From the NCBI RefSeq assembly GCF_003369835.1, contig NZ_QPMJ01000001.1, positions 744,001 to 808,000 on the forward strand: a stretch of 64,000 bases of DNA. Direction: 5' to 3'. The DNA is from Halorussus rarus. Its GTDB lineage: Archaea; Halobacteriota; Halobacteria; Halobacteriales; Haladaptataceae. Numbering within the stretch: position 1 is the first letter of the stretch; every line of letters begins with the position of its first letter. Below are positions 8,564-16,863 of this stretch, piece after piece. The position numbers and the translations under genes were made by a program. The notes under the pieces are model-generated. The model was given only the letters and a program-made list of their open reading frames with translations, was not told the origin of the DNA and did no database searches.

Positions 8564-8929
8564 CTAAAGGCCACCGTTCCCGACCAGACGCGCGAGTTCT
8601 CGGCGGGCCGCCCGCATCCCGAGGAGCGGCAGGGCCACCACGCTGTACGGGTCGGTTGTCTCCCACGAGTAGACGAACAGGAAGACGAAGTACACCACGA
8701 TCAGCAGCCCGAGCATCTTCAGCCGGAACGTCCGCAGGTCGTCGCTCTCGCCGGCGTACGCCTCGCGGAACTGCTCGCGCCGGTCGTCGTCGAGGCGCCG
8801 CCAGTGGTCGAGCCCCTCGTGGAGCACCAGCAGCTCCTCGCTCTCCAGCGGTCGGCCGCAGTACGGGCACTCGGCTGGGGACTCGCCGGGCGGGACGTCG
8901 GTCTGGTAGGTGGGTAGCTCGTCGGTCAT
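8564..8929 (-). CDS. Zinc-finger membrane-anchored protein of the cox cluster
   Basis: 121 residues. Residues about 20-45 hold CPYC-x16-H-x4-H (CPYCGRPL ... LHEGLDHW), a C2H2-like zinc site. A charged DDDRREQFREAY segment and one membrane helix (about 72-90, LLIVVYFVFLFVYSW) follow. The stop lies 5 nt after the start of the neighbouring large membrane gene's end region, so they probably share a transcript. I associate it with DUF7410 (unchecked). A soluble zinc finger on a membrane anchor next to oxidase genes suggests a metal- or assembly-related role, which is inference only. Confidence 0.75.
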   Translation of the reverse strand: MTDELPTYQTDVPPGESPAECPYCGRPLESEELLVLHEGLDHWRRLDDDRREQFREAYAGESDDLRTFRLKMLGLLIVVYFVFLFVYSWETTDPYSVVALPLLGMRAARRELARLVGNGGL

Positions 8930-8933
8930 GGGT

Positions 8934-10316
8934 TCAGACGAACGGGGGTTCGGCGCTGGGCGCGGAGACGATCCAGAGGCTGGTCATGGTGTACAGCACC
9001 ATCGCGACCACGAATGGGTACTGGCTCCGGACCGCCTGGAGGCGCCCCGGGAACACCTCGTACGCGCTCGCGTGCGAGACCCACACCGCCAGCAGGTGAC
9101 CGAGCAGGACGAACGCGACCGCGAGCATTCCGAACCAGCCCGGCAGGACGGCGACCGAGGGGTTGAGCGGCGGGTTCAGGGGATTGGACAGCGCCGCGAG
9201 CAGCGCGGGCGAGAGCGAGACGAACAGCCCGAGGAAGTGCGCGAGGTGGTAGCCGGCCGCGATGGGCAGCAGCGTGGGCGCGAACCGCTGCCCGATGGCG
9301 TCGGCCGTGAGGTAAGTGTCGGCGGTCCGGCGGGCGTACCGGGCCGCGAGCCAGTAGACGCCCAGGAACAGCGCGTACCCGACGACCATCGCGAGCGGGT
9401 ACAGCACCGCCGCGGGCAGGCCGGCGCCCACCGCGGTCTCCGCGATGGCGACCCAGACCGGCGTGCCGACGAAGCCGTCGTAGGTGGTGACCCACAGGAT
9501 GGCCACCACGAACGCCACCTCGTCGCGGCCGTCGGCGACGCCCGGGTCGGTCAGCGCCGCGCCAAGCGTCCGGAGCGTCAGTCCGTCCTCGTCGCGCTGG
9601 ACGGGCGCGACCAGCCCGTAGTACCGGAACAGCCGGGCGACCGGGTCGACGCTCCCGAACCACCGGTCCGGGCCGAAGGTCAGCGCGCCCGCCAGCGTGA
9701 CGACCGAGTAGCCGACCACGACCCACGCGAGCAGCCGGGGGTCGTCGGCCAGCGGGCTCACGACCTCCAGCCAGACGACCGCGAGGATGCCGACCACGCT
9801 GGGCCACGCGCCCAGTCGCTCGGGGTAGTCGCGGTCGAGCGACGGGAGCCACTCGGCGACCGCCCGCCAGGGGTTGAGCGCGGGCCAGCTGTTGCCGACG
9901 AGGTACACCGTGGCGACGTAGCCGGCCCACCAGCCGACCCAGACGAACAGGATGGCGGCGTTCCGGAACAGCGACTGCGGGCCGAAGAGGCCGACGGCGA
10001 CGACGCCGACCAGCGCCGCGACCGAGGCGACGCGGGTCAGCGTCGCCGCGCCGTCGAGCCGGCTGCCCACGACCCGCCGCCAGTCGTGGACCGCGCGGAC
10101 GAACGCCCGGTCGGTGACGAAGCTCGCCAGCAGGAACGACGCGCCGACGACGCCGCCGCCGGTCAGCAGGAACAGCCACGTCGGCACCGCGAGGCTGCCG
10201 GCGGCCGCGCGCAGGCCGCCGCCGTGGGCGAGCGCGGTCCCGGCGAACAGCGTTCCGGCGACCGCCGCGTGGCTGGCCGCCGCGAGCGCGAGCGTTCGGG
10301 CGTTCGGCCGTCTCAT
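8934..10316 (-). CDS. Large polytopic membrane protein of the cox cluster
   Basis: 460 residues from the ATG at 10316; the open frame extends upstream to 10607 but that part lacks membrane or haloarchaeal character. About 11-12 hydrophobic segments. N-terminal helix contains a His (LAHGGG). The middle has a conserved-looking RLFRYYGLVAPVQRDEDGL loop and the segment YDGFVGTPVW. I do not recognise a functional family; similar unnamed proteins occur in actinobacteria as well as haloarchaea, as far as I recall. It is co-oriented with the zinc-finger protein and oxidase subunit I. Confidence 0.75.
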   Translation of the reverse strand: MRRPNARTLALAAASHAAVAGTLFAGTALAHGGGLRAAAGSLAVPTWLFLLTGGGVVGASFLLASFVTDRAFVRAVHDWRRVVGSRLDGAATLTRVASVAALVGVVAVGLFGPQSLFRNAAILFVWVGWWAGYVATVYLVGNSWPALNPWRAVAEWLPSLDRDYPERLGAWPSVVGILAVVWLEVVSPLADDPRLLAWVVVGYSVVTLAGALTFGPDRWFGSVDPVARLFRYYGLVAPVQRDEDGLTLRTLGAALTDPGVADGRDEVAFVVAILWVTTYDGFVGTPVWVAIAETAVGAGLPAAVLYPLAMVVGYALFLGVYWLAARYARRTADTYLTADAIGQRFAPTLLPIAAGYHLAHFLGLFVSLSPALLAALSNPLNPPLNPSVAVLPGWFGMLAVAFVLLGHLLAVWVSHASAYEVFPGRLQAVRSQYPFVVAMVLYTMTSLWIVSAPSAEPPFV

Positions 10317-10416
10317 CGTCGGTGGTTGGGCCGGTCGGGACTTGTCGCTTCCGGAGTCGGGCGACCGCCAGCAGGTCTTTGTAGGTCGGTGTGGTAGCGG
10401 GGCCGGGGAGATTACC

Positions 10417-10680
10417 GTGGAACGCCAAGGCACACCGACAGGTCCGGGAGAGCCCGACTTCGGGGAACAGGCCGAGACCGCCAAGCAGCCCGACGACATC
10501 GCCGAGATGGACATCACCGAGCCGACCGTGACGTGGCTCGAGGTGTCCCACCCCCAGCAGCCGATTCCCATCGGCGAGAAGGACCGGGTGCTCGACAGCC
10601 ACTTCAACGAGCAGTACGACGTCTGGGAGGTCCTCCTCGTCGCGTTGCCGGACGAGGAGGACGAGGATGGCGAGGAGTAG
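10417..10680 (+). CDS. Small acidic hypothetical protein
   Basis: Translation from a GTG at 10417 gives 87 residues, very acidic, ending EEDEDGEE. The part from about residue 31 (MDITEPTVTWLEV onward) looks folded, with alternating hydrophobic strands. An internal ATG at 10507 is the alternative start, giving 57 residues. It is divergent from the large cox cluster membrane gene and convergent with the MTH865-like gene. Not recognised. Confidence 0.55.
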   Translation: MERQGTPTGPGEPDFGEQAETAKQPDDIAEMDITEPTVTWLEVSHPQQPIPIGEKDRVLDSHFNEQYDVWEVLLVALPDEEDEDGEE

Positions 10681-10944
10681 CTACAGCATGTCGTTGGACT
10701 TCAGCCCCTCGATGAGGTCGTCGACCAGCGTGTCGACGTCGTCGTAGGGGAAGTCCTGGTCACTTCCGAGCTTCGTGGACAGTTCCATCGCGGTGAAGCT
10801 GACGTCGCCGGCCTCGAAGCGCGTTCCCGGGCCGTCCGGGAGTGCGGGCACGAGGTCCATCGGGTTGCTGACGGGGTAGTCGGCGCCCTCGAACGCCTCG
10901 GTGAACTGCTCGCGGAGTTCGGCTTCGGTTTCTTCGTCTGCCAT
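10681..10944 (-). CDS. MTH865-like small protein
   Basis: 87 residues, starting MADEETEAELREQFTEAFEGADYPV. The length, the amphipathic N-terminal helix, the GADYPVSNPMDLVPALPDG core and the C-terminal segment on a helix (DDVDTLVDDLIEGL) match the archaeal MTH865 family, an EF-hand-like helical fold whose function is not known. The stop directly abuts the convergent acidic small gene. Confidence 0.75.
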   Translation of the reverse strand: MADEETEAELREQFTEAFEGADYPVSNPMDLVPALPDGPGTRFEAGDVSFTAMELSTKLGSDQDFPYDDVDTLVDDLIEGLKSNDML

Positions 10945-11339
10945 GTCCGTTGATGTGTGTCGATTGGGGCAAAAACGTTCCGGAACAACGGAAAACTCGT
11001 TGTCCGTTTCTCCGAACGTCGCGGTCCGCTCTCGTCCGCATCGCCACCCACTCCGGATTGGGAGGCGGTGCCGTCGGTAGGCAGAGGGTGACGACGCCGG
11101 AAATGCGAGCTTATTCTTCGGTAAGAAGACGGTAACGCCGGCTTGCTGGTCCTACTGGCAGTCGAGGGGACTTCGCTGAGTAGTCGGCGTTTTGTCGCAC
11201 GCTCGGGTCACGCGATTCACCGGAGGGCGTCGGGAAACGGCGTATACGGCTCGAACGCCACATCAGTAATAAATGAGTAATTCCACATTGAACTGAAACC
11301 GGAAGGCTTGTAGTATAGTAACTGAGCTTTGAAAGTGGC
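10945..11339. other. Intergenic region with hairpin and a promoter
   Basis: 395 bp without a supported gene. AT content rises compared with the flanks. A short hairpin occurs at 10985-11003 (ACAACG / CGTTGT with a 7-nt loop), close to the divergent start of the MTH865-like gene. A TATA-like GTAGTATAG at 11310-11318 sits about 25 nt before the ATG of the beta-helix gene, predicting a leaderless mRNA. A minus-strand frame crossing 11111-11641 is a shadow of the beta-helix gene. Confidence 0.5.
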
Positions 11340-12839
11340 ATGGCACGCGACACGACGGCACGCGAAGACGAACAGTCAGACGTAACGGTGGACCGGCGCT
11401 CCTTCCTCGGGGCCGCAGGGGCCGGCGTCGCCGCCGCGGTCGGCGTCGGTTCGCTGGCGACCGGCGCGGCGGACGCCGCGGAGTACCGGACGGTCACGGT
11501 CTCGGCGGGCGATACCCGCACGTTCAGCGTCGGGAGCGGCGAGACGCTGGAGAACCTCCTGATCGACATGACCGCCGAGGGCGCCTCGGCCAAGATACAC
11601 GCGAACGGGGACGACTGGACCGTCCGGAACGTCGCCTTCAAGGGCGAGCATCCCGGCGGCCACTACCTGTTCACGCCCGCGGTCTCGGAGGGCGGGACCG
11701 CCACGGTCGAGAACCTCTACATGGGCGACGGCCAGACCGCGCGCTCGGGCAAGGGCGGCATCTGGGTCAACGGTCACGACCACTACGGCACGCTCAACTT
11801 CCGGAACGTCCACATCGCCCACTTCATCGACAACGGCCTCTACGGCACCGACCCGGGCTACTCCTACCACGGCCGCCACGGCGGGGTGGTGAACGTCTCC
11901 GACAGCTTCTTCGACAGCAACAACATCTCGAACATCCGGGTCGGCTCCATCGACGGCCGGACCTGCCGCGTCGAGAACTGCGTGGTCCGGACCGGGACGA
12001 CCCGGCCCTGCGGCGTCGGCTGCTCCTCCCCGGGCGCGACCAACTCCCGCGGCGTGTGGGCCTGGTGGGGCCCGGTCGAGGTGAAGGACTCGGACATCGA
12101 AGGGTCGCGCGTGGTTGCGGACAGCCGGGCCGGCGAGCCCTCCATCTCCTCGACGAACACCCGCTGGGGCTCGGACGCCAACACCGACCGGGTCCCGTCG
12201 GGCGTTCCCATGACGGCCGAGGAGGCCGCCAGTGGCACCGCCAGCGGCGGTAGTACCGGCTCCGGCACCCCCGAGACGAGCGAGCCCGACGACTCGAACG
12301 CGACCGGGACCGTGCTCGAACTCGTCGCCGGGCAGAACACGTCGAACGTCACCTACGAGTTCACCGTCGAGGGCAGCGTGACGAAGCGCACGTCCGCGAC
12401 CGGCGGTGTCGAGTCCGAGGGCAACGATAGCGTGACCGACAACGGCGACGGCACGGTCACGGTCTCGGGCGTCTCGGGCAACGGCTACGGCGACTCCTAC
12501 CTCGTCGACGGCGACGTCGTCTCGATGGACCTCGACGAGAGCAAGTGGACGCTCCGGTACGGCGGCGAGGAGGTCGGCGTCGGCGACCTCGTCCTGCCGA
12601 ACGAACTCGTCATCGACGGGAGCGACGCGCCCCGCAGGGCCAGCACCTACACGTTCGAGGTCAGCGGCGCGGCCCGCAAGAGCGCGGCGCTCGGGTCGGT
12701 CAACCGCCACGACACGATTAAGGACGGTCAGATATCCGGCCGGGTCATCGGCGGGAAGGACGGCTTCCGGTTCTCCGGGGAGATCACCGCGTTCCGGCTC
12801 GACGGCCCCGCGACCGTCGAGGTCCGCGACGGCTCCTGA
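11340..12839 (+). CDS. Tat-exported parallel beta-helix protein with C-terminal beta domain
   Basis: 499 residues. A Tat signal (RRSFLG at 20-25 followed by an Ala/Gly-rich hydrophobic stretch ending near AADAAE) directs export folded. Residues about 60-290 show repeated short strands (VENLYMGDGQ, LNFRNVHIAHF, VNVSDSFFDSNN, CRVENCVVRTG) typical of a right-handed parallel beta-helix as in pectate lyase-like folds. A Ser/Thr/Gly linker (about 295-320) leads to a second domain (about 328-499) of a kind I have seen at the end of other haloarchaeal secreted proteins. Probably binds or cleaves polysaccharide; no catalytic residues can be named. Confidence 0.85.
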   Translation: MARDTTAREDEQSDVTVDRRSFLGAAGAGVAAAVGVGSLATGAADAAEYRTVTVSAGDTRTFSVGSGETLENLLIDMTAEGASAKIHANGDDWTVRNVAFKGEHPGGHYLFTPAVSEGGTATVENLYMGDGQTARSGKGGIWVNGHDHYGTLNFRNVHIAHFIDNGLYGTDPGYSYHGRHGGVVNVSDSFFDSNNISNIRVGSIDGRTCRVENCVVRTGTTRPCGVGCSSPGATNSRGVWAWWGPVEVKDSDIEGSRVVADSRAGEPSISSTNTRWGSDANTDRVPSGVPMTAEEAASGTASGGSTGSGTPETSEPDDSNATGTVLELVAGQNTSNVTYEFTVEGSVTKRTSATGGVESEGNDSVTDNGDGTVTVSGVSGNGYGDSYLVDGDVVSMDLDESKWTLRYGGEEVGVGDLVLPNELVIDGSDAPRRASTYTFEVSGAARKSAALGSVNRHDTIKDGQISGRVIGGKDGFRFSGEITAFRLDGPATVEVRDGS

Positions 12840-13098
12840 TTCGGCTCCGTCGGACGACCCGTCGGCTCTCGACCGCGGTCGGTGTCCGGTCGACGCTGGC
12901 GTCTTTTCTCGGCGAGACCGGGTCGGCGCGACCGACCAGCGTGAATCTACAGAATCACGCCCGGAGCGGCGCCGACAGGTCGCAGTTACCGGCGCGTCAA
13001 ACCGTCCGTACCCGCCGGCGTGCCGTCAGTTGACGGGGACTGACGCGAGCGAACGCGGCGTGGAACAATGGCCGGGGGCGTCGAACCGCCGTCGGGAC

Positions 13099-14205
13099 AT
13101 GAACTATCTGTTCTTCGCGAACACGCCCGCGCACGTTCACCTCTACCGTAACGCCGTCCGAGAGCTCCGGGACCGCGGCCACGACGCGCTGGTGCTGGCC
13201 CGCGACTACGGCTGCACCCTCGACCTGCTGGAGTACTACGAGGTACCCCACGAGGTCTACGGCGAACTCGCGACCAGCAAGTACTCGCTGGCGCGTCAGC
13301 TCCCGCGACACTACGTGACGATTCTCCGGCACGTCCGGGAGTACGACCCCGACCGGATCTTCGGGGTCGGCGCGTACGCCGCCCACGCGGGCGCGGCCGC
13401 CGACGCGCCGACGGTGCTCGTCACCGACTCCGAGAACACCCACCTCGACCACGCCGTCTCCCGGCCCTTCGCCGACGCCTACCTCACGCCCCACACGTTC
13501 GACAAGGACCTCGGCGAGAAGCACCACGTCTTCCGCGGGTTCAAGGAGTGCGCGTACCTCCACCCGGAGGAGTGGGAGCCTCAGACCGACATCCGCGAGG
13601 AGCTGGACGTCGGGCCGGACGAGGAGTTCGCCGTCGTGCGGCTGAACGCGTTCGGCTCCCACCACGACGTCGGCCAGGCCGGCTTCACCCCCGAGAAGCG
13701 ACGGGAACTGGTCGACCGGCTCGCCGAGCGCGCCACCGTCTTCGTCTCAGACGAGGGCGGGGCCACCGACTTCTCGGAGCTCCCCGCTCGACCGTTCGAC
13801 CTCCACCCGGCGCTGCTCCACGACGCGCTCGCCGAGGCCTCCCTCCTCGTGGCCGACACCCAGACCATGGTCACCGAGGCCGCGCTCCTCGGCACGCCCG
13901 CCGTCCGCTCGAACTCCTTCGTCGGCGACGACGACATGGGCAACTTCACCGAACTCGAGCGCGAGGGGCTCATCTACAACTTCCGGGAGTTCGACGCGGT
14001 GCTCGAGACGGCGACCGACCTGCTCGCGGCGTCGGGCGTCGCCGACGAGTGGGCGGCCAAGCGAGAGGCGTTCCTCGCAGACAAGGTGAACCTCACCGAC
14101 CTGATCGTGGACGTGGCGACCGACCCGACGAGCCTCCGGTCGCTGCCGACCAGGCGGACCTACGACCGGATGCCGAACGAGGCCGCGGGCCGGGCGGCCG
14201 ACTGA
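13099..14205 (+). CDS. DUF354 family protein (GT-B glycosyltransferase-like)
   Basis: 368 residues from the ATG at 13099, which begins MNYLFFANTPAHVHLYRNAV, the typical DUF354 start; a start 23 codons upstream adds an unlike sequence. The N-terminal Rossmann-like half has VLARDYGCTLDLL and FGVGAYAAHAG; the C-terminal half has SDEGGATDF, DTQTMVTEAALLGTPAVRSNSF, matching the nucleotide-sugar-binding half of the UDP-GlcNAc 2-epimerase/GT-B fold. Likely acts in cell-surface glycan or glycolipid synthesis. A GT2 enzyme gene lies convergent downstream. Confidence 0.85.
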   Translation: MNYLFFANTPAHVHLYRNAVRELRDRGHDALVLARDYGCTLDLLEYYEVPHEVYGELATSKYSLARQLPRHYVTILRHVREYDPDRIFGVGAYAAHAGAAADAPTVLVTDSENTHLDHAVSRPFADAYLTPHTFDKDLGEKHHVFRGFKECAYLHPEEWEPQTDIREELDVGPDEEFAVVRLNAFGSHHDVGQAGFTPEKRRELVDRLAERATVFVSDEGGATDFSELPARPFDLHPALLHDALAEASLLVADTQTMVTEAALLGTPAVRSNSFVGDDDMGNFTELEREGLIYNFREFDAVLETATDLLAASGVADEWAAKREAFLADKVNLTDLIVDVATDPTSLRSLPTRRTYDRMPNEAAGRAAD

Positions 14206-14270
14206 GGTCCGGACGCGGCGCTCTTCTTCTCACCTAGCGGAAAAGTCGTTGCGAGAACCGGAGCTTCCGG

Positions 14271-15266
14271 TTACTCGCCGTCCGTGACCCGCAGTTCCAT
14301 GTCCTGGCTGCGCCGCCGCTCCAGGTAGACCGCCGCGCCGACCGACAGGTAGCTACCGACGACGAGCGCCGCGAGCGAGCCCGCGCTGCCGGCCAGCCCC
14401 GCGACGACCGCGGCGACCAGCCCGAGCGCGCCGAGCGCGTAGCAGATCGGGGTCACCCGGTCGCCGGCGTCGGCGAATCGAGTCCATTGACGTTCGACGA
14501 AGTTCGACAGCAGGAGCCACGACAGCTTCGGGACGAAGCTCCGGTACCGGATGGTGCTCTCCTCGTCGCCGTACACCGCGGGCATCGCCACGTCGGCGAC
14601 CGTCATCCCGCGGGAGTTCAGCCGGGCGAGCAGCTCGTTGGCGAAGCCGTAGTCGTCGTAGAGCCGGTCGAGGTCGAGGCTGCCGAGGGCGTCGCGCGAG
14701 ATGGCGGTGTAGCCGTTCTGGGGATCGGTCGTCCCCCAGTAGCCGCTGGCGAACTTGGTCAGCACCGACAGGAGCCGGTTGCCGAACAGCCGGAACGGCG
14801 GCATCCCCTCGCGGAACTCGGGGTCGAGGAGCCGGGTCCCCTTCGCGTAGTCGGCGTCGCCAGCCACGATGGGGTCGAGCAGACGCGGGAGCCGGTCGGG
14901 GTCCATCTGTCCGTCGCCGGCCATCACCGCCGTCACGTCCATCCCGTCGGCGTACGCCCGGCGGTAGCCGGTCTTTATCGCGCCGCCGACGCCGCGGTTG
15001 GTCTCGTGGCGGATCGGCACCACCTTCCGGGGAGCGTCGACGCCGACGCCGCCGTCCGCGAGGGCCGGGACCGGCTCGGGGGTCGGCGCGGTCCGGTTCG
15101 CCTTCTCCGCGTGTTCCTGTATCTCCTGCCACGTCCCGTCGGTCGACTGGTCGTCGACGACGTACGCCCGGTCGACGAACTCGGGGAGCGTGTCGACGAC
15201 GTCGCCCACGCGCCCCTCCTCGTTGTACGCCGGTACGACGACGCCGACTGTGTTTCCGTTGTACAT
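14271..15266 (-). CDS. Family 2 glycosyltransferase, dolichol-phosphate-sugar synthase-like
   Basis: 331 residues. GT2 motifs: VVVPAYNEEGRVGDVV (5-24 region), VVDDQSTDGTW, NRGVGGAIKTGYRRAY, MAGDGQMDPDRL (the D-x-D equivalent is DGQMD), and DPQNGYTAISRDAL. About two membrane helices close the protein (270-315), as in AglJ-like or GtrB-like enzymes. It probably transfers a sugar to a polyprenyl phosphate at the inner membrane face for N-glycosylation or glycolipids. The donor sugar is unknown. Confidence 0.88.
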   Translation of the reverse strand: MYNGNTVGVVVPAYNEEGRVGDVVDTLPEFVDRAYVVDDQSTDGTWQEIQEHAEKANRTAPTPEPVPALADGGVGVDAPRKVVPIRHETNRGVGGAIKTGYRRAYADGMDVTAVMAGDGQMDPDRLPRLLDPIVAGDADYAKGTRLLDPEFREGMPPFRLFGNRLLSVLTKFASGYWGTTDPQNGYTAISRDALGSLDLDRLYDDYGFANELLARLNSRGMTVADVAMPAVYGDEESTIRYRSFVPKLSWLLLSNFVERQWTRFADAGDRVTPICYALGALGLVAAVVAGLAGSAGSLAALVVGSYLSVGAAVYLERRRSQDMELRVTDGE

Positions 15267-15407
15267 TGTTCGGTGTCTCGCTGGGGGTCGCTGCCCGCGC
15301 TGGGCGCGGTCACGTCGGCCGAGGTACGTCCCTGCGACCTTTTGTTATGGGTCGGCTGTCGAATCGCCTGCCCGCGGAGGGTCGACCTAGGGTCGGCCGT
15401 CGTCGCA

Positions 15408-15458
15408 GGTACAGGCGCCCAACCGAGACCCGCCGACGCGGTACAGGCGCCCAATCGA
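15408..15458. repeat. Spaced direct repeat in a divergent promoter region
   Basis: The 19-nt unit GGTACAGGCGCCCAACCGA (15408-15426) recurs with one change (C to T) at 15440-15458, offset 32 nt, close to three helical turns. It lies in the 289-bp gap between the divergent GT2 and M42 peptidase genes. Such same-face spacing fits a regulator binding twice, but the spacing could also be chance duplication. Confidence 0.5.
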
Positions 15459-15555
15459 CCGGTCAATCGCCGCAAACTGCCGGCCGGAATCCCGAGAGGT
15501 CGGTCCGAATGCCCGAAGAGACGGGTTTATGGCCGCCGGGCGGTCAGTAGCTCGC

Positions 15556-16620
15556 ATGAGCGCAGACTCCGACCCCGACTTCGGCTTCGACTTCGACCTC
15601 CTCCGCGAGTTCACCGAGACCAGCGGCGTCCCCGGGTACGAGGACCGGGTGCGGGAACTCGTCCGTCGGGAGTTCGACGGTGCGGTCGACGCTGTCCGCA
15701 CCGACGCGATGGGAAACGTCGTGGGGACCGTGGAGGGCGCGAGCGACTACTCCGTGGCGGTCGCCGCCCACATGGACGAGATCGGCTTCATGGTCAAGCA
15801 CGTCACCGACGACGGCTTCCTCGAGGTCGACACCCTGGGCGGGTGGGACCCCGACGTGCTCCGGGCCCAGCGCGTGACCGTCCACGCCGAGGGGGAGGAC
15901 ATGACTGGCGTCATCGGGTCGATCCCGACCCACGTCAAGGACGACGACGAGGAGTTCTCGGTCGACGACGTGGCCATCGACCTCGGTCTCCCCGCCGACG
16001 AGGTCGCGGAGCGCGTCTCGGTCGGCGACCTGGTGAGCATGGAGCAGACCACGACCCGGGTCGGCGAGCATGTGACCGGCAAGGCGCTCGACGACCGGGT
16101 GTGCCTGTTCGCGATGCTCGAGGCCGCCAAGCGGCTCGACGACCCCGACGTGACGGTCCACTTCTGCGCCACGGTCCAGGAGGAGCTCGGTGTCCGGGGC
16201 GCGCCGGCGCTCGGCGTCGACCTCGACCCGGACCTCGCGGTCGCGCTCGACGTGACGGTCGCCAACGACATCCCCGCGGTCGGGAAGGAGAGCGAGTACG
16301 TGACGGAGCTCGGCGGGGGTGCCGCGGTCAAGCTCAAGGACTCCAGCGTGGTCACGACCCCGAAGGTCCACCGCCGGCTGCGTTCGGTCGCCGAGGACCG
16401 CGGTATCGACCACCAGCTCGAGGTGCTGCCCTCGGGCGCGACCGACACCGCGGGCTTCCAGAACACCAACGGCGCCAAGCCCGTGGGCGCCATCTCGGTC
16501 CCGACCCGGTACCTCCACACCGTCACCGAGAGCGTCCACCACGCCGACGTGGAGGCGACAATCGACCTGCTGACCGCGTTCCTCGAGACCGAGACCGGCG
16601 ACCACGACTACAGCCTGTAG
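15556..16620 (+). CDS. M42 family metallopeptidase (TET-type aminopeptidase)
   Basis: 354 residues. All expected co-catalytic metal ligands can be placed: His in AAHMDEIGFMV, bridging Asp in GKALDDRV, catalytic Glu pair in TVQEELGVRG, Asp in ALDVTVAND and His in TRYLHTVTE. The N-terminal SGVPGYEDRVREL is also typical. Family members form large tetrahedral (dodecameric) aminopeptidases that trim peptides in the cytoplasm. I chose the ATG at 15556 because the upstream in-frame ATG at 15529 gives nine unrelated residues. Confidence 0.92.
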   Translation: MSADSDPDFGFDFDLLREFTETSGVPGYEDRVRELVRREFDGAVDAVRTDAMGNVVGTVEGASDYSVAVAAHMDEIGFMVKHVTDDGFLEVDTLGGWDPDVLRAQRVTVHAEGEDMTGVIGSIPTHVKDDDEEFSVDDVAIDLGLPADEVAERVSVGDLVSMEQTTTRVGEHVTGKALDDRVCLFAMLEAAKRLDDPDVTVHFCATVQEELGVRGAPALGVDLDPDLAVALDVTVANDIPAVGKESEYVTELGGGAAVKLKDSSVVTTPKVHRRLRSVAEDRGIDHQLEVLPSGATDTAGFQNTNGAKPVGAISVPTRYLHTVTESVHHADVEATIDLLTAFLETETGDHDYSL

Positions 16621-16689
16621 TCGCCGGCGACCGGTTCTCGCTCTCGACGCCCGGAGTCGCGATTCCGGCTCGCCTTCCGTCCGACCACC

Positions 16690-16855
16690 AGCTAGCTGTA
16701 CCGCGAGCGAACGAGCGAGGCGAGTGAGCGAGCGGCCCTTTTTTGATCCACATTTTTTCGAGAAGGGTTCCCGCAGCGAGCGAAGTGAGCGAGGACACCC
16801 GACGACGAAAAAAGGTGGGGTTGTATCGAAAGTATAGAGTACCCGCCACCGTAAC
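16690..16855. repeat. Putative dispersed intergenic repeat with homopolymer runs
   Basis: This stretch combines short repeats of GAGCGA (GCGAGCGAACGAGCGAGGC and GCGAGCGAAGTGAGCGAGG) with T6 (16738-16743 and 16752-16757) and A6 (16807-16813) runs. It is unlike a gene in any frame. I recall similar GAGCGA plus T-run stretches downstream of genes elsewhere in haloarchaeal genomes, so it may be a dispersed repeat or terminator-like element. That family link is from memory. Confidence 0.35.
16831..16837 (+). promoter_or_regulatory. TATA box of the first halocyanin gene
   Basis: AGTATAG centred about 30 nt before the ATG at 16864. The predicted transcript would start at or within a few bases of the start codon. 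Confidence 0.45.
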
Positions 16856-16863
16856 TCCCGACC

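Noticed and set aside
14487-16727. Plus-strand frame of 746 codons across the GT2 and M42 genes
   Set aside because: Its Arg/Gly/His-rich sequence lacks any family motif and it overlaps a GT2 gene on the opposite strand and the M42 gene in another frame.
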